Part shown: piece by piece, positions 7,715 to 17,260 of the stretch
Layout of the letters: the number at the start of each line of letters is the position of its first letter
Numbering within the stretch: position 1 is the first letter of the stretch
Source: JADJNY01 sp046349615
Lineage (GTDB): Bacteria > Planctomycetota > UBA1135 > GCA-002686595
DNA: 64,000 bases
Assembly: GCA_046349615.1 (NCBI GenBank)
Contig: JAXMBZ010000003.1
Location: 186,001 to 250,000, forward strand
Direction: 5' to 3'
The notes under the pieces: generated by a model
Seen by the model: only the letters and a program-made list of their open reading frames with translations
Told to the model about the DNA's origin: nothing
The model's database searches: none
Made by a program: the position numbers and the translations under genes

Positions 7715-8824
7715 TCATCGGGGGAAGAGCACCGGAAACAGGAGCACGGCGACGGGAATCGAGAAGAGGAGGCTGTCGAGTTGGTCGAGGAGCCCGCCGG
7801 AGGGCCCGAACCAGGTCGAGGAGTCCTTCACCTCGACGCGGCGCTTGATCCAGCTCTCGAAGAGGTCGCCGGCCTGCGCGGCGAGGTTGAGCGCCGCCCC
7901 CGCCGCAAGCCCCCCGAACACTCCATACGGACCGTCGGGGAGCAGTCCAGCGAGCACGCACCCGCCGCCGAGCGCGGTCGCCGCGACGAACGACGCGACG
8001 CAGCCGGCGGTCGTCTTGCCGGGACTGATCTTCGGGAACGGGTGCGTCTTCCCGAGCCAGCTCCCGAAGTAGTAGCCGGCCGTGTCGCCGATCTTCGAGA
8101 GAAGGAGGAGCGCGACGAGCCCCGTGCTCCCGTACCCGCGCCACGTCCCCCACAACCCGAGGAGCGGCGGCAGGAGCCAGAGCGCGAGCCCCCCGAGCGC
8201 GAACGCCTCGGCGCGCGCCGCGGTCGACGCGACGAGGCGCGGCACGCCCGCGAGCGCGACGACGCCCGAGGCGAGCAGCACGACGTTCGCGACGGGGCGC
8301 GCGTCGAGCGGCTCGCGCGTCACCGCGACGAGCGCCACGGCGAGCCCCGCGTACCCGAGCGCGAGCAGCGCGCGCCCGAGCGGGCTCGTGCGCACGGCGC
8401 CCTGCGCGTCGCGCGCGGAGAACGCACGGAAGAGCGCGAGGGCCGCGAGCGCGACGAGCCCCGCGAGCGCGTAGTCGAGCGCGAGGCTCTCGTTCCACGC
8501 GCCGGTGAGCGCCTCGGGCAGGAGCTCGTGCTTCAGCGCGCGCCGGTCCGCGCGCAGCTCCGCGAAGTGGAGCGCGAGCAGCATCGCGAGCGGCGCGCCG
8601 AAGACGGCGAGCACGGGGAAGCTCCGGCAGCGCCCCATGCGCGCGAGCTCCCAAACCGCGAGCACGAGCACCGCGGCCGCGGCGAAGAACACGGGCTCGC
8701 CGTCGTTCGAGCGCGACGTCAGCCACAGGATCGCCGCGAGCCCCGCGACGAGGCGCGCGCCGGAGAGCGTGCGACGCAGGATCTTCTGCGCCTTCGTGGG
8801 CGTCTTCACGGCCGCGGGCTGCAT
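7715..8824 (-). CDS. cdsA: phosphatidate cytidylyltransferase
   Basis: A 369-residue integral membrane protein with about eight to nine hydrophobic segments. The C-terminal signature is present: SKIGDTAGYYFGSWLGKTH, then FPKISPGKTTAGCVAS and AGDLFESWIKRRVEVKDSS followed by GGLLDQLDS. This is the CDP-diglyceride synthetase signature. The enzyme makes CDP-diacylglycerol from phosphatidate and CTP for phospholipid synthesis. The N-terminal half has more membrane segments than the shortest CdsA proteins. It starts 13 bp after uppS, the usual uppS-cdsA pair. Confidence 0.93.
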   Translation of the reverse strand: MQPAAVKTPTKAQKILRRTLSGARLVAGLAAILWLTSRSNDGEPVFFAAAAVLVLAVWELARMGRCRSFPVLAVFGAPLAMLLALHFAELRADRRALKHELLPEALTGAWNESLALDYALAGLVALAALALFRAFSARDAQGAVRTSPLGRALLALGYAGLAVALVAVTREPLDARPVANVVLLASGVVALAGVPRLVASTAARAEAFALGGLALWLLPPLLGLWGTWRGYGSTGLVALLLLSKIGDTAGYYFGSWLGKTHPFPKISPGKTTAGCVASFVAATALGGGCVLAGLLPDGPYGVFGGLAAGAALNLAAQAGDLFESWIKRRVEVKDSSTWFGPSGGLLDQLDSLLFSIPVAVLLFPVLFPR

Positions 8825-8837
8825 GCGCGGCTCGCCG

Positions 8838-9611
8838 TCAGCCTTCCTTCGCGCGCCGGGGCGGTGCGACGTCGGCGATCAGGCCGCCGAACTTGCGCTT
8901 GCGCTTCGCGAAGTCGCGCAGCGCGGCGTGGAGCGCGTCCTTGCGGAACTCCGGCCAGCAGACGTCCGTGACGTAGAACTCCGTGTAGGAGATCTGCCAC
9001 AGGAGGAAGTTCGAGAGGCGCATCTCCCCCGCCGTGCGGATCAGGAGGTCGGGGTCGGGCGTCGTCGTGTCGTAGAGGTAGTCGCGGAGCGTCTCCTCGT
9101 CGACGTCCTCGACCGACAGCACGCCGTCCTTCGCGTCGCGCACGACGTGGCGCAGCGCGTCGGCGAGCTCGGTGCGACTGCCGTAGGAGAGCGCGAGCCG
9201 CAGCAGCATCCCAGAGTGGTCCTTCGTCAGCTCCTCGGTGCGCCGCAGCTCCTCGAGCACGCCGGCGGGCAGGTCGGAGATGCGCCCGATCGCGCGCAGA
9301 CGCACGTCGTTCTCCATCAACGTGCGCCGCTCGTCGATCAGGAACTTCTTCAAGAGCGACATCAGGTAGCGCACCTCGGGCCCGGGGCGCTTCCAGTTCT
9401 CGACGGAGAAGGCATAGAGCGTGAGGCTCTTGACGCCCATCCGCGCGCACTCCGTCGTGATCTCGCGCACGGAGCCGATGCCCTCCTTGTGCCCGAAGAC
9501 GCGGCGCAGACCCTGGCCTTCGGCCCAACGGCCGTTGCCGTCCATGATGATCGCGAGGTGCTCGGGGAACGGGCCGCCGAAGTCGGGCCGGGCGATCGGT
9601 TGACGGGCCAT
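8838..9611 (-). CDS. uppS: isoprenyl (undecaprenyl) diphosphate synthase
   Basis: A 257-residue cis-prenyltransferase. IIMDGNGRWAEGQGL carries the catalytic Asp in the MDGNGRWA motif, followed by FSVENWKRP and the C-terminal RTAGEMRLSNFLLWQ and ELYF-equivalent YTEFYVTDVCWPEF. The enzyme condenses farnesyl diphosphate with isopentenyl units to the lipid carrier for cell-wall synthesis. It is followed by cdsA and preceded by purA (10 bp gap), so these form one transcription unit. Confidence 0.95.
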   Translation of the reverse strand: MARQPIARPDFGGPFPEHLAIIMDGNGRWAEGQGLRRVFGHKEGIGSVREITTECARMGVKSLTLYAFSVENWKRPGPEVRYLMSLLKKFLIDERRTLMENDVRLRAIGRISDLPAGVLEELRRTEELTKDHSGMLLRLALSYGSRTELADALRHVVRDAKDGVLSVEDVDEETLRDYLYDTTTPDPDLLIRTAGEMRLSNFLLWQISYTEFYVTDVCWPEFRKDALHAALRDFAKRKRKFGGLIADVAPPRRAKEG

Positions 9612-9621
9612 GCGCGTGCGA

Positions 9622-10914
9622 TCAGAGCGGCTGGAAGCCGCGCGGGATGACCTGGTCGCGCTCGGGACCGACGCTGAGCATCACGATCGGCACGGAGAGC
9701 TCCTTCTCGAGCCACTCGACGTACGCGCGCGCCTCGCGGGGCAGATCCTCGAAGCGCCGCACGCCCGTGATGTCCTGCGACCAGCCCGGGAACGTCGTGT
9801 AGCGCGCCTGGACGCGGTCGAAGTGCGCGAGGTGCGCGGGCCACGTCGAGAAGCGCCGTCCGTCGAGCTCGTACTCGACCGCGGCGCGGATCTCGGGGAA
9901 GCCGCTGAGCACGTCCAAGTTCGTGACGATCAGCCCGTCCGCGCCCGAGAGCTCGAGCGCGAAGCGCGCCGCGACGACGTCGAACCAACCGCAGCGGCGC
10001 GGGCGGCCCGTGGTCGAGCCGTACTCGTGGCCCTGCTCGCGGATCCGATCGCCCGTCGCGTCCTTGAGCTCGGACGGGAACGGGCCCTCGCCGACGCGCG
10101 TGCAGTAGGCCTTCGCGATGCCGACGACGCGCTCGACCATCTTCGGCGGCACCTGCGCGCCCGCGGGGATGCCCGCCGCGCCCGTGTTCGACGACGTGAC
10201 GAACGGATACGTGCCCGCGTCGAGGTCGAGCATCGCGCCTTGCGCGCCCTCGAAGAGGATGCGCTTCTTCGCGCGGAACGCGGCGCGCACTTCCGCGCCC
10301 GTGTCGCCGACGAACGGGCGCAGGCGCTCGGCGAGCGAGGTGTAGCGGTCGAGCTGGCCCTCGAGATCGAGCGGGCGCTCGCCGTGGACCTTCGTGATCA
10401 GCGCGTTCTTCTCCGCGAGGGCGGCCTTGAGGCGCGTGCGGCAGTGTCCGGGCTCGAGCAGATCGCCGACGCGCAGGCCGATGCGCGCCGCCTTGTCCGC
10501 GTAGGCGGGACCGATCCCGCGGCCGGTCGTGCCGATGCGGCCCTCGCCGCGCCAGCGCTCGGAGAACTGGTCGAGCAGCTTGTGGTGCTCGAAGATCACG
10601 TGCGCGCCGGCCGAGAGGCGCAGGTTCGCGCCGCTGACGGCGACGCCGCGCGCGCGCAGGCCTTCGATCTCCTCGAGCAACTTGAGCGGGTCGACGGCGA
10701 CGCCGTTGCCGACCACGTTGACCTTGCCCGGGTGGAGGATGCCCGACGGCACGAGGTGCAGCACGTACTTCTCGCCGCCGACGACGACCGTGTGCCCCGC
10801 GTTCGCGCCGCCCTGATAGCGCACGACGTACTCCGCGTCGCGGGCGAGCAGGTCGATCAGCTTGCCCTTGCCTTCATCCCCCCATTGAGCACCGAAGACG
10901 CTGAGCGAAGGCAT
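9622..10914 (-). CDS. purA: adenylosuccinate synthetase
   Basis: A 430-residue enzyme of full family length. The GTP-binding and catalytic start is GAQWGDEGKGKLIDLLA, with the catalytic His in NAGHTVVVGG. GTTGRGIGPAYADK and the C-terminal VGPERDQVI fit the family. PurA joins IMP and aspartate with GTP to adenylosuccinate in AMP synthesis. It is the first gene of the minus-strand run purA-uppS-cdsA-phoH-ybeY. The start at 10914 (MPSLSVFGAQ) places the motif in the standard position. Confidence 0.96.
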   Translation of the reverse strand: MPSLSVFGAQWGDEGKGKLIDLLARDAEYVVRYQGGANAGHTVVVGGEKYVLHLVPSGILHPGKVNVVGNGVAVDPLKLLEEIEGLRARGVAVSGANLRLSAGAHVIFEHHKLLDQFSERWRGEGRIGTTGRGIGPAYADKAARIGLRVGDLLEPGHCRTRLKAALAEKNALITKVHGERPLDLEGQLDRYTSLAERLRPFVGDTGAEVRAAFRAKKRILFEGAQGAMLDLDAGTYPFVTSSNTGAAGIPAGAQVPPKMVERVVGIAKAYCTRVGEGPFPSELKDATGDRIREQGHEYGSTTGRPRRCGWFDVVAARFALELSGADGLIVTNLDVLSGFPEIRAAVEYELDGRRFSTWPAHLAHFDRVQARYTTFPGWSQDITGVRRFEDLPREARAYVEWLEKELSVPIVMLSVGPERDQVIPRGFQPL

Positions 10915-11097
10915 GCGGGAGGATTGGAGGAGCGGGGTTCTCGGGTCGGAGCGGAGCGCGCTCGAAGGTCGGGATTCTTGCTCCGGCCGCGGAGGGCGAC
11001 AAGCGGAAAATGCCGGCGCAGCAGCGGCGCGCGGCGCGCGGATTCCTCCGCGGCCGCGGCGGGCGCGCGCTACGCTCTCGCGCCCCGAGAAGAGCCC

Positions 11098-11889
11098 ATG
11101 GCGAACCCGAAGAACGACGCACCGTGCCCCTGCGGGAGCGGGACGCGCCTCGACGAATGCTGCGGACCGATCCGCTTCGCCCCGGCGGAGCGTCACACGC
11201 TCGCGGACGTCGAGCAGGCGATCCGCATGCTCTCGATCGAGTCTCAGAAGCCCGAACGACAGGCCGACGTCCACGCCGCGTACGAGGAGTTCTGGGGCGA
11301 GTGGGACGGACTCACCGAGGACCTCGAGGAACGAGACGAGCAAGACGCGCTCGAAGCGTGCGAGTTGCGCTTCGCCGCCTGGCTCTACTTCGATCGCGAG
11401 GTGCTCCCCGGCTGCACGCTCGCGGGCGACGTGCTCGCGCGTCGTGGTGCGAAGCTCACGCCGGGCGTGCAGGCCGCGCTGCGCAAGTTCGACGCGAGCT
11501 ACCTCGTGCCCTACGAGGTCGTCGCGCTCCAAGCGAACGTCGGCTTCGTGCTCGCGCCGATCGAAGGCGGTCCGCGCCTGTGGATTCCCGAGGCGACGGC
11601 GGGAGAGATCGAAGAGCTCGGCGACGTCCTCGTGGCGCGCGTGATCCGCGGCGCGCGCGGCGAGCGCGAGCTCTTCCCCGACGCGTTCCAGCTCGTTTCG
11701 GAGGCGAAGGCCCCGTTGCTCGCGTACCTCGCGGGAGCGCGCGCCGCTCTGACCGCGGAGGGGATCGGATTCGACGAGCGCGGCTTGGCGAAGGCGGTCG
11801 CGCCCGGGCTCCATCAGGCCTGGTGCGCGTGGCTGACGGCCTCCGACGAAGCGCCGTCCGAAGACGCCGCGGAGCCGCCGAAGGCCTGA
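11098..11889 (+). CDS. SEC-C motif protein of unknown function
   Basis: A 263-residue cytoplasmic protein. The N-terminus PCPCGSGTRLDECCG (residues 9-23) is a SEC-C zinc-binding motif like that at the end of SecA. The rest is acidic and mostly helical with no motif recognised; WLYFDREVLPG and YLVPYEVVALQANVGFVL look structured. SEC-C proteins are often involved in protein export or nucleic-acid-associated tasks, but nothing further can be inferred. The ATG at 11098 lies 183 bp from purA, divergently oriented. Confidence 0.75.
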   Translation: MANPKNDAPCPCGSGTRLDECCGPIRFAPAERHTLADVEQAIRMLSIESQKPERQADVHAAYEEFWGEWDGLTEDLEERDEQDALEACELRFAAWLYFDREVLPGCTLAGDVLARRGAKLTPGVQAALRKFDASYLVPYEVVALQANVGFVLAPIEGGPRLWIPEATAGEIEELGDVLVARVIRGARGERELFPDAFQLVSEAKAPLLAYLAGARAALTAEGIGFDERGLAKAVAPGLHQAWCAWLTASDEAPSEDAAEPPKA

Positions 11890-11910
11890 GGCTCGCGCGC
11901 GACTCGTGGT

Positions 11911-12861
11911 CTACGGCTCGCGCGCGAACTCGCGCGTCTCCGTGAGCTGCATCCGCCCCCGGCCCGCGTACTCGACGAGCGTCTCGCCCGCCTGCGCTGC
12001 GCCCGCGACGTCGACCGGACCCGACGCGTCGAAGCGCAGGACGCGCGCGCTCGCGCGATCGACGAGCACGTGTCCCGCGAGGTCGGCCGCGAGCTCCTGC
12101 CCCGGTTCGTCCGCGGTCCACGCGAGGTGCCACGCGAGCCGCAGCCGCGCCGCGTTCGACGGATCGCCGGCCTGCGGCGCAACGAGCGCGAGCACGAGCA
12201 CGCTCGCCTGGTACGGCGTCTCGCCGCGCAGGAGCTCGAGCGAGACGAGGTCCGGCACCGCGACCGGCACGCCGACCTCGAGGCGCCGCCCGGAGAGCCA
12301 GCGGTCGAGCGCGCGCAGCCCGGTGTCGAGGTCCTGTGCGCGCGAGAGCTCGCGGTCGAACACGGCCTGCGTCGTGCCGCGGTCGAGCGGTGCGCCGTCC
12401 TCACGGCGCGCGACGGGGCCGCTCGGGTCGAGCGCGAGCTCCACCGCATGCCCCGCGAGAGCTCCGGGGGTTTCCTCGAGCGCATCGGGCGCGATGGCCG
12501 CGGGGTCCTCGACGCCCGGCTTCGACTCGGCGGGCACCATCGTGCGCTCGACGAGCACGTCGTAGCGCACGCCGACGCGTTCGATCCGTCCGTCGCGCAC
12601 CGCGCCGACGCGCGTGCGCGTGCGCGCCTCGCTCTCCTCGGAGCGCACGAAGCGCTGCGTGAGCTTGCCGCCGACGAGGCAGGTGACCTCGAGGTCGTTC
12701 GAGAGCCGGCGCGCGGACTCGATCACGTCGCCGGCGCGCCAGGCGAGCGCGCCGAAGGTCGCGGAGCTCTCGTCGCGCACGGCGGGCGCGGTCGCCGCGG
12801 AGCGAACCGGAGGGACGGCGAGAGCGAGGGTGAGGACGAGCAGGGCGGACGAAGGGCGCAT
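11911..12861 (-). CDS. secreted protein of unknown function
   Basis: A 316-residue protein with a signal peptide (MRPSSALLVLTLALAVPPVR, cleavage likely near residue 24). After it, no enzymatic motif was recognised. The sequence is rich in Arg, Glu and Ala and contains only one Cys, in LEVTCLVGGK. The stretch ALAGHAVELALDPSGPVARR resembles beta-sheet-rich secreted domains of unknown role in related genomes. It ends 21 bp from the SEC-C gene, convergently, and GspK starts the next minus-strand gene upstream. Confidence 0.7.
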   Translation of the reverse strand: MRPSSALLVLTLALAVPPVRSAATAPAVRDESSATFGALAWRAGDVIESARRLSNDLEVTCLVGGKLTQRFVRSEESEARTRTRVGAVRDGRIERVGVRYDVLVERTMVPAESKPGVEDPAAIAPDALEETPGALAGHAVELALDPSGPVARREDGAPLDRGTTQAVFDRELSRAQDLDTGLRALDRWLSGRRLEVGVPVAVPDLVSLELLRGETPYQASVLVLALVAPQAGDPSNAARLRLAWHLAWTADEPGQELAADLAGHVLVDRASARVLRFDASGPVDVAGAAQAGETLVEYAGRGRMQLTETREFAREP

Positions 12862-13015
12862 CCGCTCTCTTTCGGCCGCGGCGCGGCGCCGAGCGGAGGG
12901 CGCCCGAGACGAACGCGTCGGAATTCGTTTCCGCCTCGTCCGATCCGCGTCGCCGCGCGGACCTGCGCGCTCCTCCGTCGCAATCGTTCGCGCGGGAGCG
13001 GAGCTCCTCGCGGGC

Positions 13016-14560
13016 TCAGCGCTCTTCGTCGGGGAAGTCGATCACCTCGTGCGGAAGGTAGTCGAGCACCTCCCAGCGCACGATCGGCACGAGCACGACC
13101 TTGTCGTCCTTCTTCGTGCGCCAGACGACGGAGCGGACGACGCGCATCAGGCTGTCGCCCTTCTCCTCTTCGGCCCGCATTTCCTCGGCGCTCTCCGGGG
13201 GCTCGCTGGTGTCGCCTTCGACCGCGGTCGACTTGCGCGCGACGATGTAGATCGTGAAGACCTGGCTCTGCGTCGTGAGGAGCTGGTTGAGCTTCTCCTG
13301 CGCCGCGGGAAGGAGTCGATCCCAACCGTCGAGCTCCTGGAGCTCCGAGAGCTGCTCGAAGATGCGGCGCTTGATCACCGGCCGGCCGTACTCGTCGAGC
13401 GGGGCGTCCTCGGGGTTCTCCTCCTCCTCGGTCTTCGTCTCGCCCTCTTCCTTTTCCTCTTCGAGGTTGCGGTACTCGATCACCTTGTCCCAGAAGCGCC
13501 CGGGGACCTCGCGATCGTCGAACAGGCCCTTGAGCACGGCCGCGGGCGCCGTGTTGGGGTTCACCGCGAACCCGTTGGTCTCGCTCTTGTTCTTGACGCC
13601 GTTCGCCCCGCTCGCGCCGGTCTGAGCCTGCGTCTGCGCGCCCGTCTGCCCGCTCTTCGACTGCGTGTTCGTGTTCGACGTGTTCGTCTTCGAATTCGCC
13701 GCCCCCGAGGCCTGAGCGGTCGGCGTTTGGTTGCTCTGCATCTCCGCGACGGTCTCGAGCGAGCTCCACACCGTGAGGAACGACTCGATCGAGTGCACGA
13801 CCTTGCCGTCTTCGTCGCGGAAGTCGCGGAACATGCTCTCGTCGAACGGCTTCAACACCGCGAACTCGCGCAGCGTCAGCGGCATGCAGCGGTCCTCCTC
13901 CTTCTCGACGTCCGTGAGCAGTCGAGGACGCGGGAACGACGACTGCTTGCGCTTGACCATGTAGTCGAGCATCGCGCGCGTCATGTCCTGCGCGACGCGC
14001 TCGTCGATGTCGGCGGTCGTGCCTTCGCGGCAGAGGTCGAGGATGCGCGCGACGCGGTTGAACGCCGCCTCCGCTTCCTTCTCGTCCGGGTTGAGGAGGT
14101 TCAGCACGTTGTACTTGCTGTCCTCGTCCTGGACGAAGATGCGCAGCTTGATCTCGTTGATCTCGGTGCGCTGAGGCGACGCCCACTCGTCGCGGCGCGA
14201 GTCGACGGCCTGTTGGTTCTGCGCGCCCGCTCCCCCCGCCGGGTTCTGCGCGCCGTCCTGCCCGGCGTTCGCTCCGGGCTGAGCGGTGGGGTCCGTCGCG
14301 GCGCCGGCTCCCGCGCCCGCGGCGTCGCTCCCGCCCTCGCCGTCCGTCGCGAGCTTCTCGCTGACCTCGAGCAGCGCGGACTCGCACGCGAGGTCCATCG
14401 TCGTCAGGTTCACGTCGTTGCGCGCCGTGCGCGCGTCGGTCGTCGCCGTGACGCTGATCTGGAACGCGAGCGCGGCGAGCACGAGCAGCACGAGCAGCGA
14501 CATGAGCAGCGCGGCGCCGCTCTCGGAGGCGTGGGCTCGTTGCGGAGGACGGGTCTTCAT
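13016..14560 (-). CDS. type II secretion pseudopilin GspK-like protein
   Basis: A 514-residue protein. The N-terminus ESGAALLMSLLVLLVLAALA is a prepilin-like cleavage site followed by a hydrophobic helix; as in GspK, no glutamate occupies position 5. After it comes a large periplasmic domain with KLRIFVQDEDSKYNVLNLLN, a typical GspK feature, and NPNTAPAAVLKGL. Two long low-complexity inserts (Gly/Ala/Gln near residues 120-160 and Ser/Thr/Asn/Gln near 285-325) enlarge it beyond the usual 320 residues. It would cap the pseudopilus of a type II secretion system. No GspE, F or G gene is adjacent. Confidence 0.8.
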   Translation of the reverse strand: MKTRPPQRAHASESGAALLMSLLVLLVLAALAFQISVTATTDARTARNDVNLTTMDLACESALLEVSEKLATDGEGGSDAAGAGAGAATDPTAQPGANAGQDGAQNPAGGAGAQNQQAVDSRRDEWASPQRTEINEIKLRIFVQDEDSKYNVLNLLNPDEKEAEAAFNRVARILDLCREGTTADIDERVAQDMTRAMLDYMVKRKQSSFPRPRLLTDVEKEEDRCMPLTLREFAVLKPFDESMFRDFRDEDGKVVHSIESFLTVWSSLETVAEMQSNQTPTAQASGAANSKTNTSNTNTQSKSGQTGAQTQAQTGASGANGVKNKSETNGFAVNPNTAPAAVLKGLFDDREVPGRFWDKVIEYRNLEEEKEEGETKTEEEENPEDAPLDEYGRPVIKRRIFEQLSELQELDGWDRLLPAAQEKLNQLLTTQSQVFTIYIVARKSTAVEGDTSEPPESAEEMRAEEEKGDSLMRVVRSVVWRTKKDDKVVLVPIVRWEVLDYLPHEVIDFPDEER

Positions 14561-14766
14561 CGGATCGGGTCGACGGGCGGAGGGGCGGGGCCTTCCCGGC
14601 ATCCTAGGGAATCGGCCCGCGGAGGGCGCGGGGTCGAGCGCCGCGACCCGAAACCCCAAAGCAGGCTCCCCGGGGGAGCCGCCGCACGCGCGCGCGTCGC
14701 GACCACCGGGCGGCTTCCCAGGCTCCACGGCTTCCCTCGCGGGGCGGGGTCGCTACCTTCAGCGGC

Positions 14767-15558
14767 ATGAAGCACCTCGTCGCGCCCGCCGTGCTCCTCC
14801 TCGGGGCCGTCTCCGCCCTCGCCGCCGCCCGCGTCCTCGCGCCGCAGGACCATCCGATCGGCTACAAGGACACGCCGCTCATCCCCGGCACGAATTGGCA
14901 CGTGCACGACCCCGACCGCACGCCGCCGCCGGTCGTGACGCCGGGCGCCGCGAACGGCTTCGCGACGGCACCGTCGGACGCGATCGTGCTCTTCGACGGC
15001 AAGGACCTCTCGCACTGGCGCGCGGGCGGCAAGGCTGCGGGATGGAAGGTCGAGAACGGCTACATGGAGGTCAACGGCACGGGCTCGATCGAGACCACCG
15101 AGTCGTTCGGCGACGTCCAACTCCACCTCGAGTTCGCGACGCCCGCGAAGGTCGAGAGCGAGAGCCAGGGCCGCGGGAACAGCGGCGTCTTCTTCATGGG
15201 CCGGTACGAGGTGCAGGTGCTCGATTCGTTCGAGAACCGCACGTACGCGGACGGCCAGGCCGCGGCGCTGTACGGTCAGATGCCGCCGCTCGTCAACGCG
15301 TGCCGCAAGCCGGGCGAGTGGCAGAGCTACGACCTCGTGTTCCGCGCGCCGCGTTGGGACGGCGACACGCTCGTGTCGAACGCGCGCGTCACCGTGATCC
15401 AGAACGGGGTCGTCGTGCAGGACGCGCAGCCGTTCCTCGGCGCGACCGCGCACCGCGCCGTCGCGCAATACGCGAAGCACGAGTCCGCGCTGCCGCTCTC
15501 GCTGCAGGACCACGGCAACCCGGTGCGCTACCGCAACGTCTGGGTGCGCAAGCTCTGA
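14767..15558 (+). CDS. secreted DUF1080 (3-keto-disaccharide hydrolase-like) protein
   Basis: A 263-residue protein with a signal peptide (about 1-25). The DUF1080 domain is clear from IVLFDGKDLSHWRAGGKAAG, WKVENGYMEVNGTGSIETTE, FGDVQLHLEFATP and GNSGVFFMGRYEVQVLDSF, ending with YRNVWVRKL. The family has a concanavalin-like fold, is expanded in planctomycetes and relatives, and includes 3-keto-glycoside hydrolases. The natural substrate is not readable. It converges on the secretin gene 69 bp away. Confidence 0.9.
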   Translation: MKHLVAPAVLLLGAVSALAAARVLAPQDHPIGYKDTPLIPGTNWHVHDPDRTPPPVVTPGAANGFATAPSDAIVLFDGKDLSHWRAGGKAAGWKVENGYMEVNGTGSIETTESFGDVQLHLEFATPAKVESESQGRGNSGVFFMGRYEVQVLDSFENRTYADGQAAALYGQMPPLVNACRKPGEWQSYDLVFRAPRWDGDTLVSNARVTVIQNGVVVQDAQPFLGATAHRAVAQYAKHESALPLSLQDHGNPVRYRNVWVRKL

Positions 15559-15568
15559 TCGAGTCGGG

Positions 15569-15593
15569 CGCCCGAGCGCGCACCGTTCGGGCG
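15569..15593. terminator. short hairpin between convergent genes
   Basis: CGCCCGA (15569-15575) pairs with TCGGGCG (15587-15593) between the DUF1080 gene and the secretin gene. There is no T tract, so a role in termination is only suggested by its location. Confidence 0.3.
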
Positions 15594-15627
15594 GCGTGCG
15601 CCCCTCGACGAACTCCGAGCGGCGCGC

Positions 15628-17247
15628 TCAGAACTCGCGGTTCAAGTCGCTGCCCGTGAGGATGCGCGGGCGGATGAAGAACAGGACGTTCGACTGCTCC
15701 TTGCGCTTGAGCGTCGACTTGAAGAAGTAGTTGAGCAGCGGGATCGAGCCGAGGATCGGCACCTTGTTCTCGGTGTCGACGGTGCGCTCGCTGACGAGCC
15801 CGCCGAGGATCACGGCCTGGCCGGGCTCGAGGTACACGACGGTCTGCGCGGCCCGGCGGCTGATGATCGGGTTCGAGATGACCTGGTTGTTCCCGAGCGT
15901 GAACGTCGCCGCATTGCCGGTCTGCGCCGACGCTTCGATGTCGATGTTGAGCGCGACGGTCTGCGTGCCGACGACGCGCGGCACGACGTAGAGCTTGATG
16001 CCGACCTCGTCGTACGTGAGGTTCGCGGACGCCTGTCCGTTCGCCTGCACGGCCTGCACGCTGTAGCTCGGCAGCTTCACCGTGTTGACGATGCGCGCGG
16101 TGCCGCCCTCGCGCACCGCGATCTTCGGGCGCGAGATGATCGAGACGTTGTCGTACGTCTGGAGCATCTGCAGGATCGCGTTGAACGTGATGCCGTCCTG
16201 CACCGCGGAGAGCCCGAGCAGCGAGTTCGCCGCCGACGCGCTGTTCGGGAGCGTGTAGGTCAGGCTCTGCACGAACGTGTGGTCGGGGAAGCCGAAGATC
16301 GGCGTGCTCGTGTCGATGGGCTTGACCCCGAGGTCGAGCGTGTCCGTCGTGGTGACCTCGACGATCTTCGCCTCGATCTCGATCTGCGGGACGCCCGCGG
16401 CGAACACGTTGATGAAGTTCTCGACTTCCTTCAGCCGCTCCGCGCCGCTCGTCACGATCAACCAGTCGGCGACCTTGAACGTCTTGTTGTCCTCCGGGAC
16501 GGTGGCGCGGAGGTCGGCGAACTGCTCCTGGTCCCACTCCTTCAAGAGCTCGAGCCGCACCTGGTCGGCGGACTGAGCGCCCTCCTTGTAGAGCGGGAAG
16601 TTCCCGTACTGCTCGAGCAGCTTCTGGAGCTTCTCCCCCGTCCCGATGCGCAGCGGGAACGGCTTCATGATCAGGCCGTTCGGGTACACGACGATGCGCT
16701 TGCCGAAGGCGAGGTAGGGGTTCTCCTGCGGCACGACGTCGACGGGCTTCGCAGGCGGAGGCGCGGCCTCCTTCGCGCCCGCGGGCGTCGGTTCGCCCGT
16801 CGCTCCCTCGCCCGCCGGTTTCTCGCCGGACGGTTTGTCGCTCGGCGGCGTCGCGTTGGCCGCGTTCGCGGCGGGCGGCGTCGCGTTCGGCGTCGGCACG
16901 TTCGAGGGCGCGGGTGCGGCCCCCGCGTCGCCGCTCGAGTTGCGCGCCTCGACCAGCTTCCGCGCTGCCTCGTCGAACGGGTCCGGACCCTCGTCGGGAT
17001 GCGGATCGCGGAACGCGGCGTCGTTCTCAACGCCGTCGACCGGCTTGAGCGCGCCCTGCGCGATCAGCTTGCGGATTTCCTCCGTCGTGAGTGCGTGATC
17101 GTCCTGCGGCGGCGGCGTGTCCTCCGGCGCGGTCGAGCGGCAGCCGGCGGCGAGGGCGAGCGCACCAACGAACGCGGCGCCCCAGTGCGGGCGCCGACGT
17201 GCAGGGAGAGCGAGCTTCGTGCGAATCGAACGCGCTCGGCGGATCAT
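15628..17247 (-). CDS. outer-membrane secretin (GspD/PulD-type) lipoprotein
   Basis: A 539-residue protein. A lipobox LALAAGC at about 31-37 predicts an acylated N-terminus. It is followed by a Pro/Ala/Thr-rich linker (about 90-170), then N-domains (KVADWLIVTSGAERLKEVEN, VPQIEIEAKIVEVTTTD) and the C-terminal secretin domain with VPILGSIPLLNYFFKS and VLFFIRPRIL. Secretins form the outer-membrane pore of type II/III secretion or type IV pilus systems. It follows the small secreted protein gene by 13 bp, and GspK is encoded nearby on the same strand, which favours a type II machine. Confidence 0.88.
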   Translation of the reverse strand: MIRRARSIRTKLALPARRRPHWGAAFVGALALAAGCRSTAPEDTPPPQDDHALTTEEIRKLIAQGALKPVDGVENDAAFRDPHPDEGPDPFDEAARKLVEARNSSGDAGAAPAPSNVPTPNATPPAANAANATPPSDKPSGEKPAGEGATGEPTPAGAKEAAPPPAKPVDVVPQENPYLAFGKRIVVYPNGLIMKPFPLRIGTGEKLQKLLEQYGNFPLYKEGAQSADQVRLELLKEWDQEQFADLRATVPEDNKTFKVADWLIVTSGAERLKEVENFINVFAAGVPQIEIEAKIVEVTTTDTLDLGVKPIDTSTPIFGFPDHTFVQSLTYTLPNSASAANSLLGLSAVQDGITFNAILQMLQTYDNVSIISRPKIAVREGGTARIVNTVKLPSYSVQAVQANGQASANLTYDEVGIKLYVVPRVVGTQTVALNIDIEASAQTGNAATFTLGNNQVISNPIISRRAAQTVVYLEPGQAVILGGLVSERTVDTENKVPILGSIPLLNYFFKSTLKRKEQSNVLFFIRPRILTGSDLNREF

Positions 17248-17260
17248 CGTGGCTGGGCGC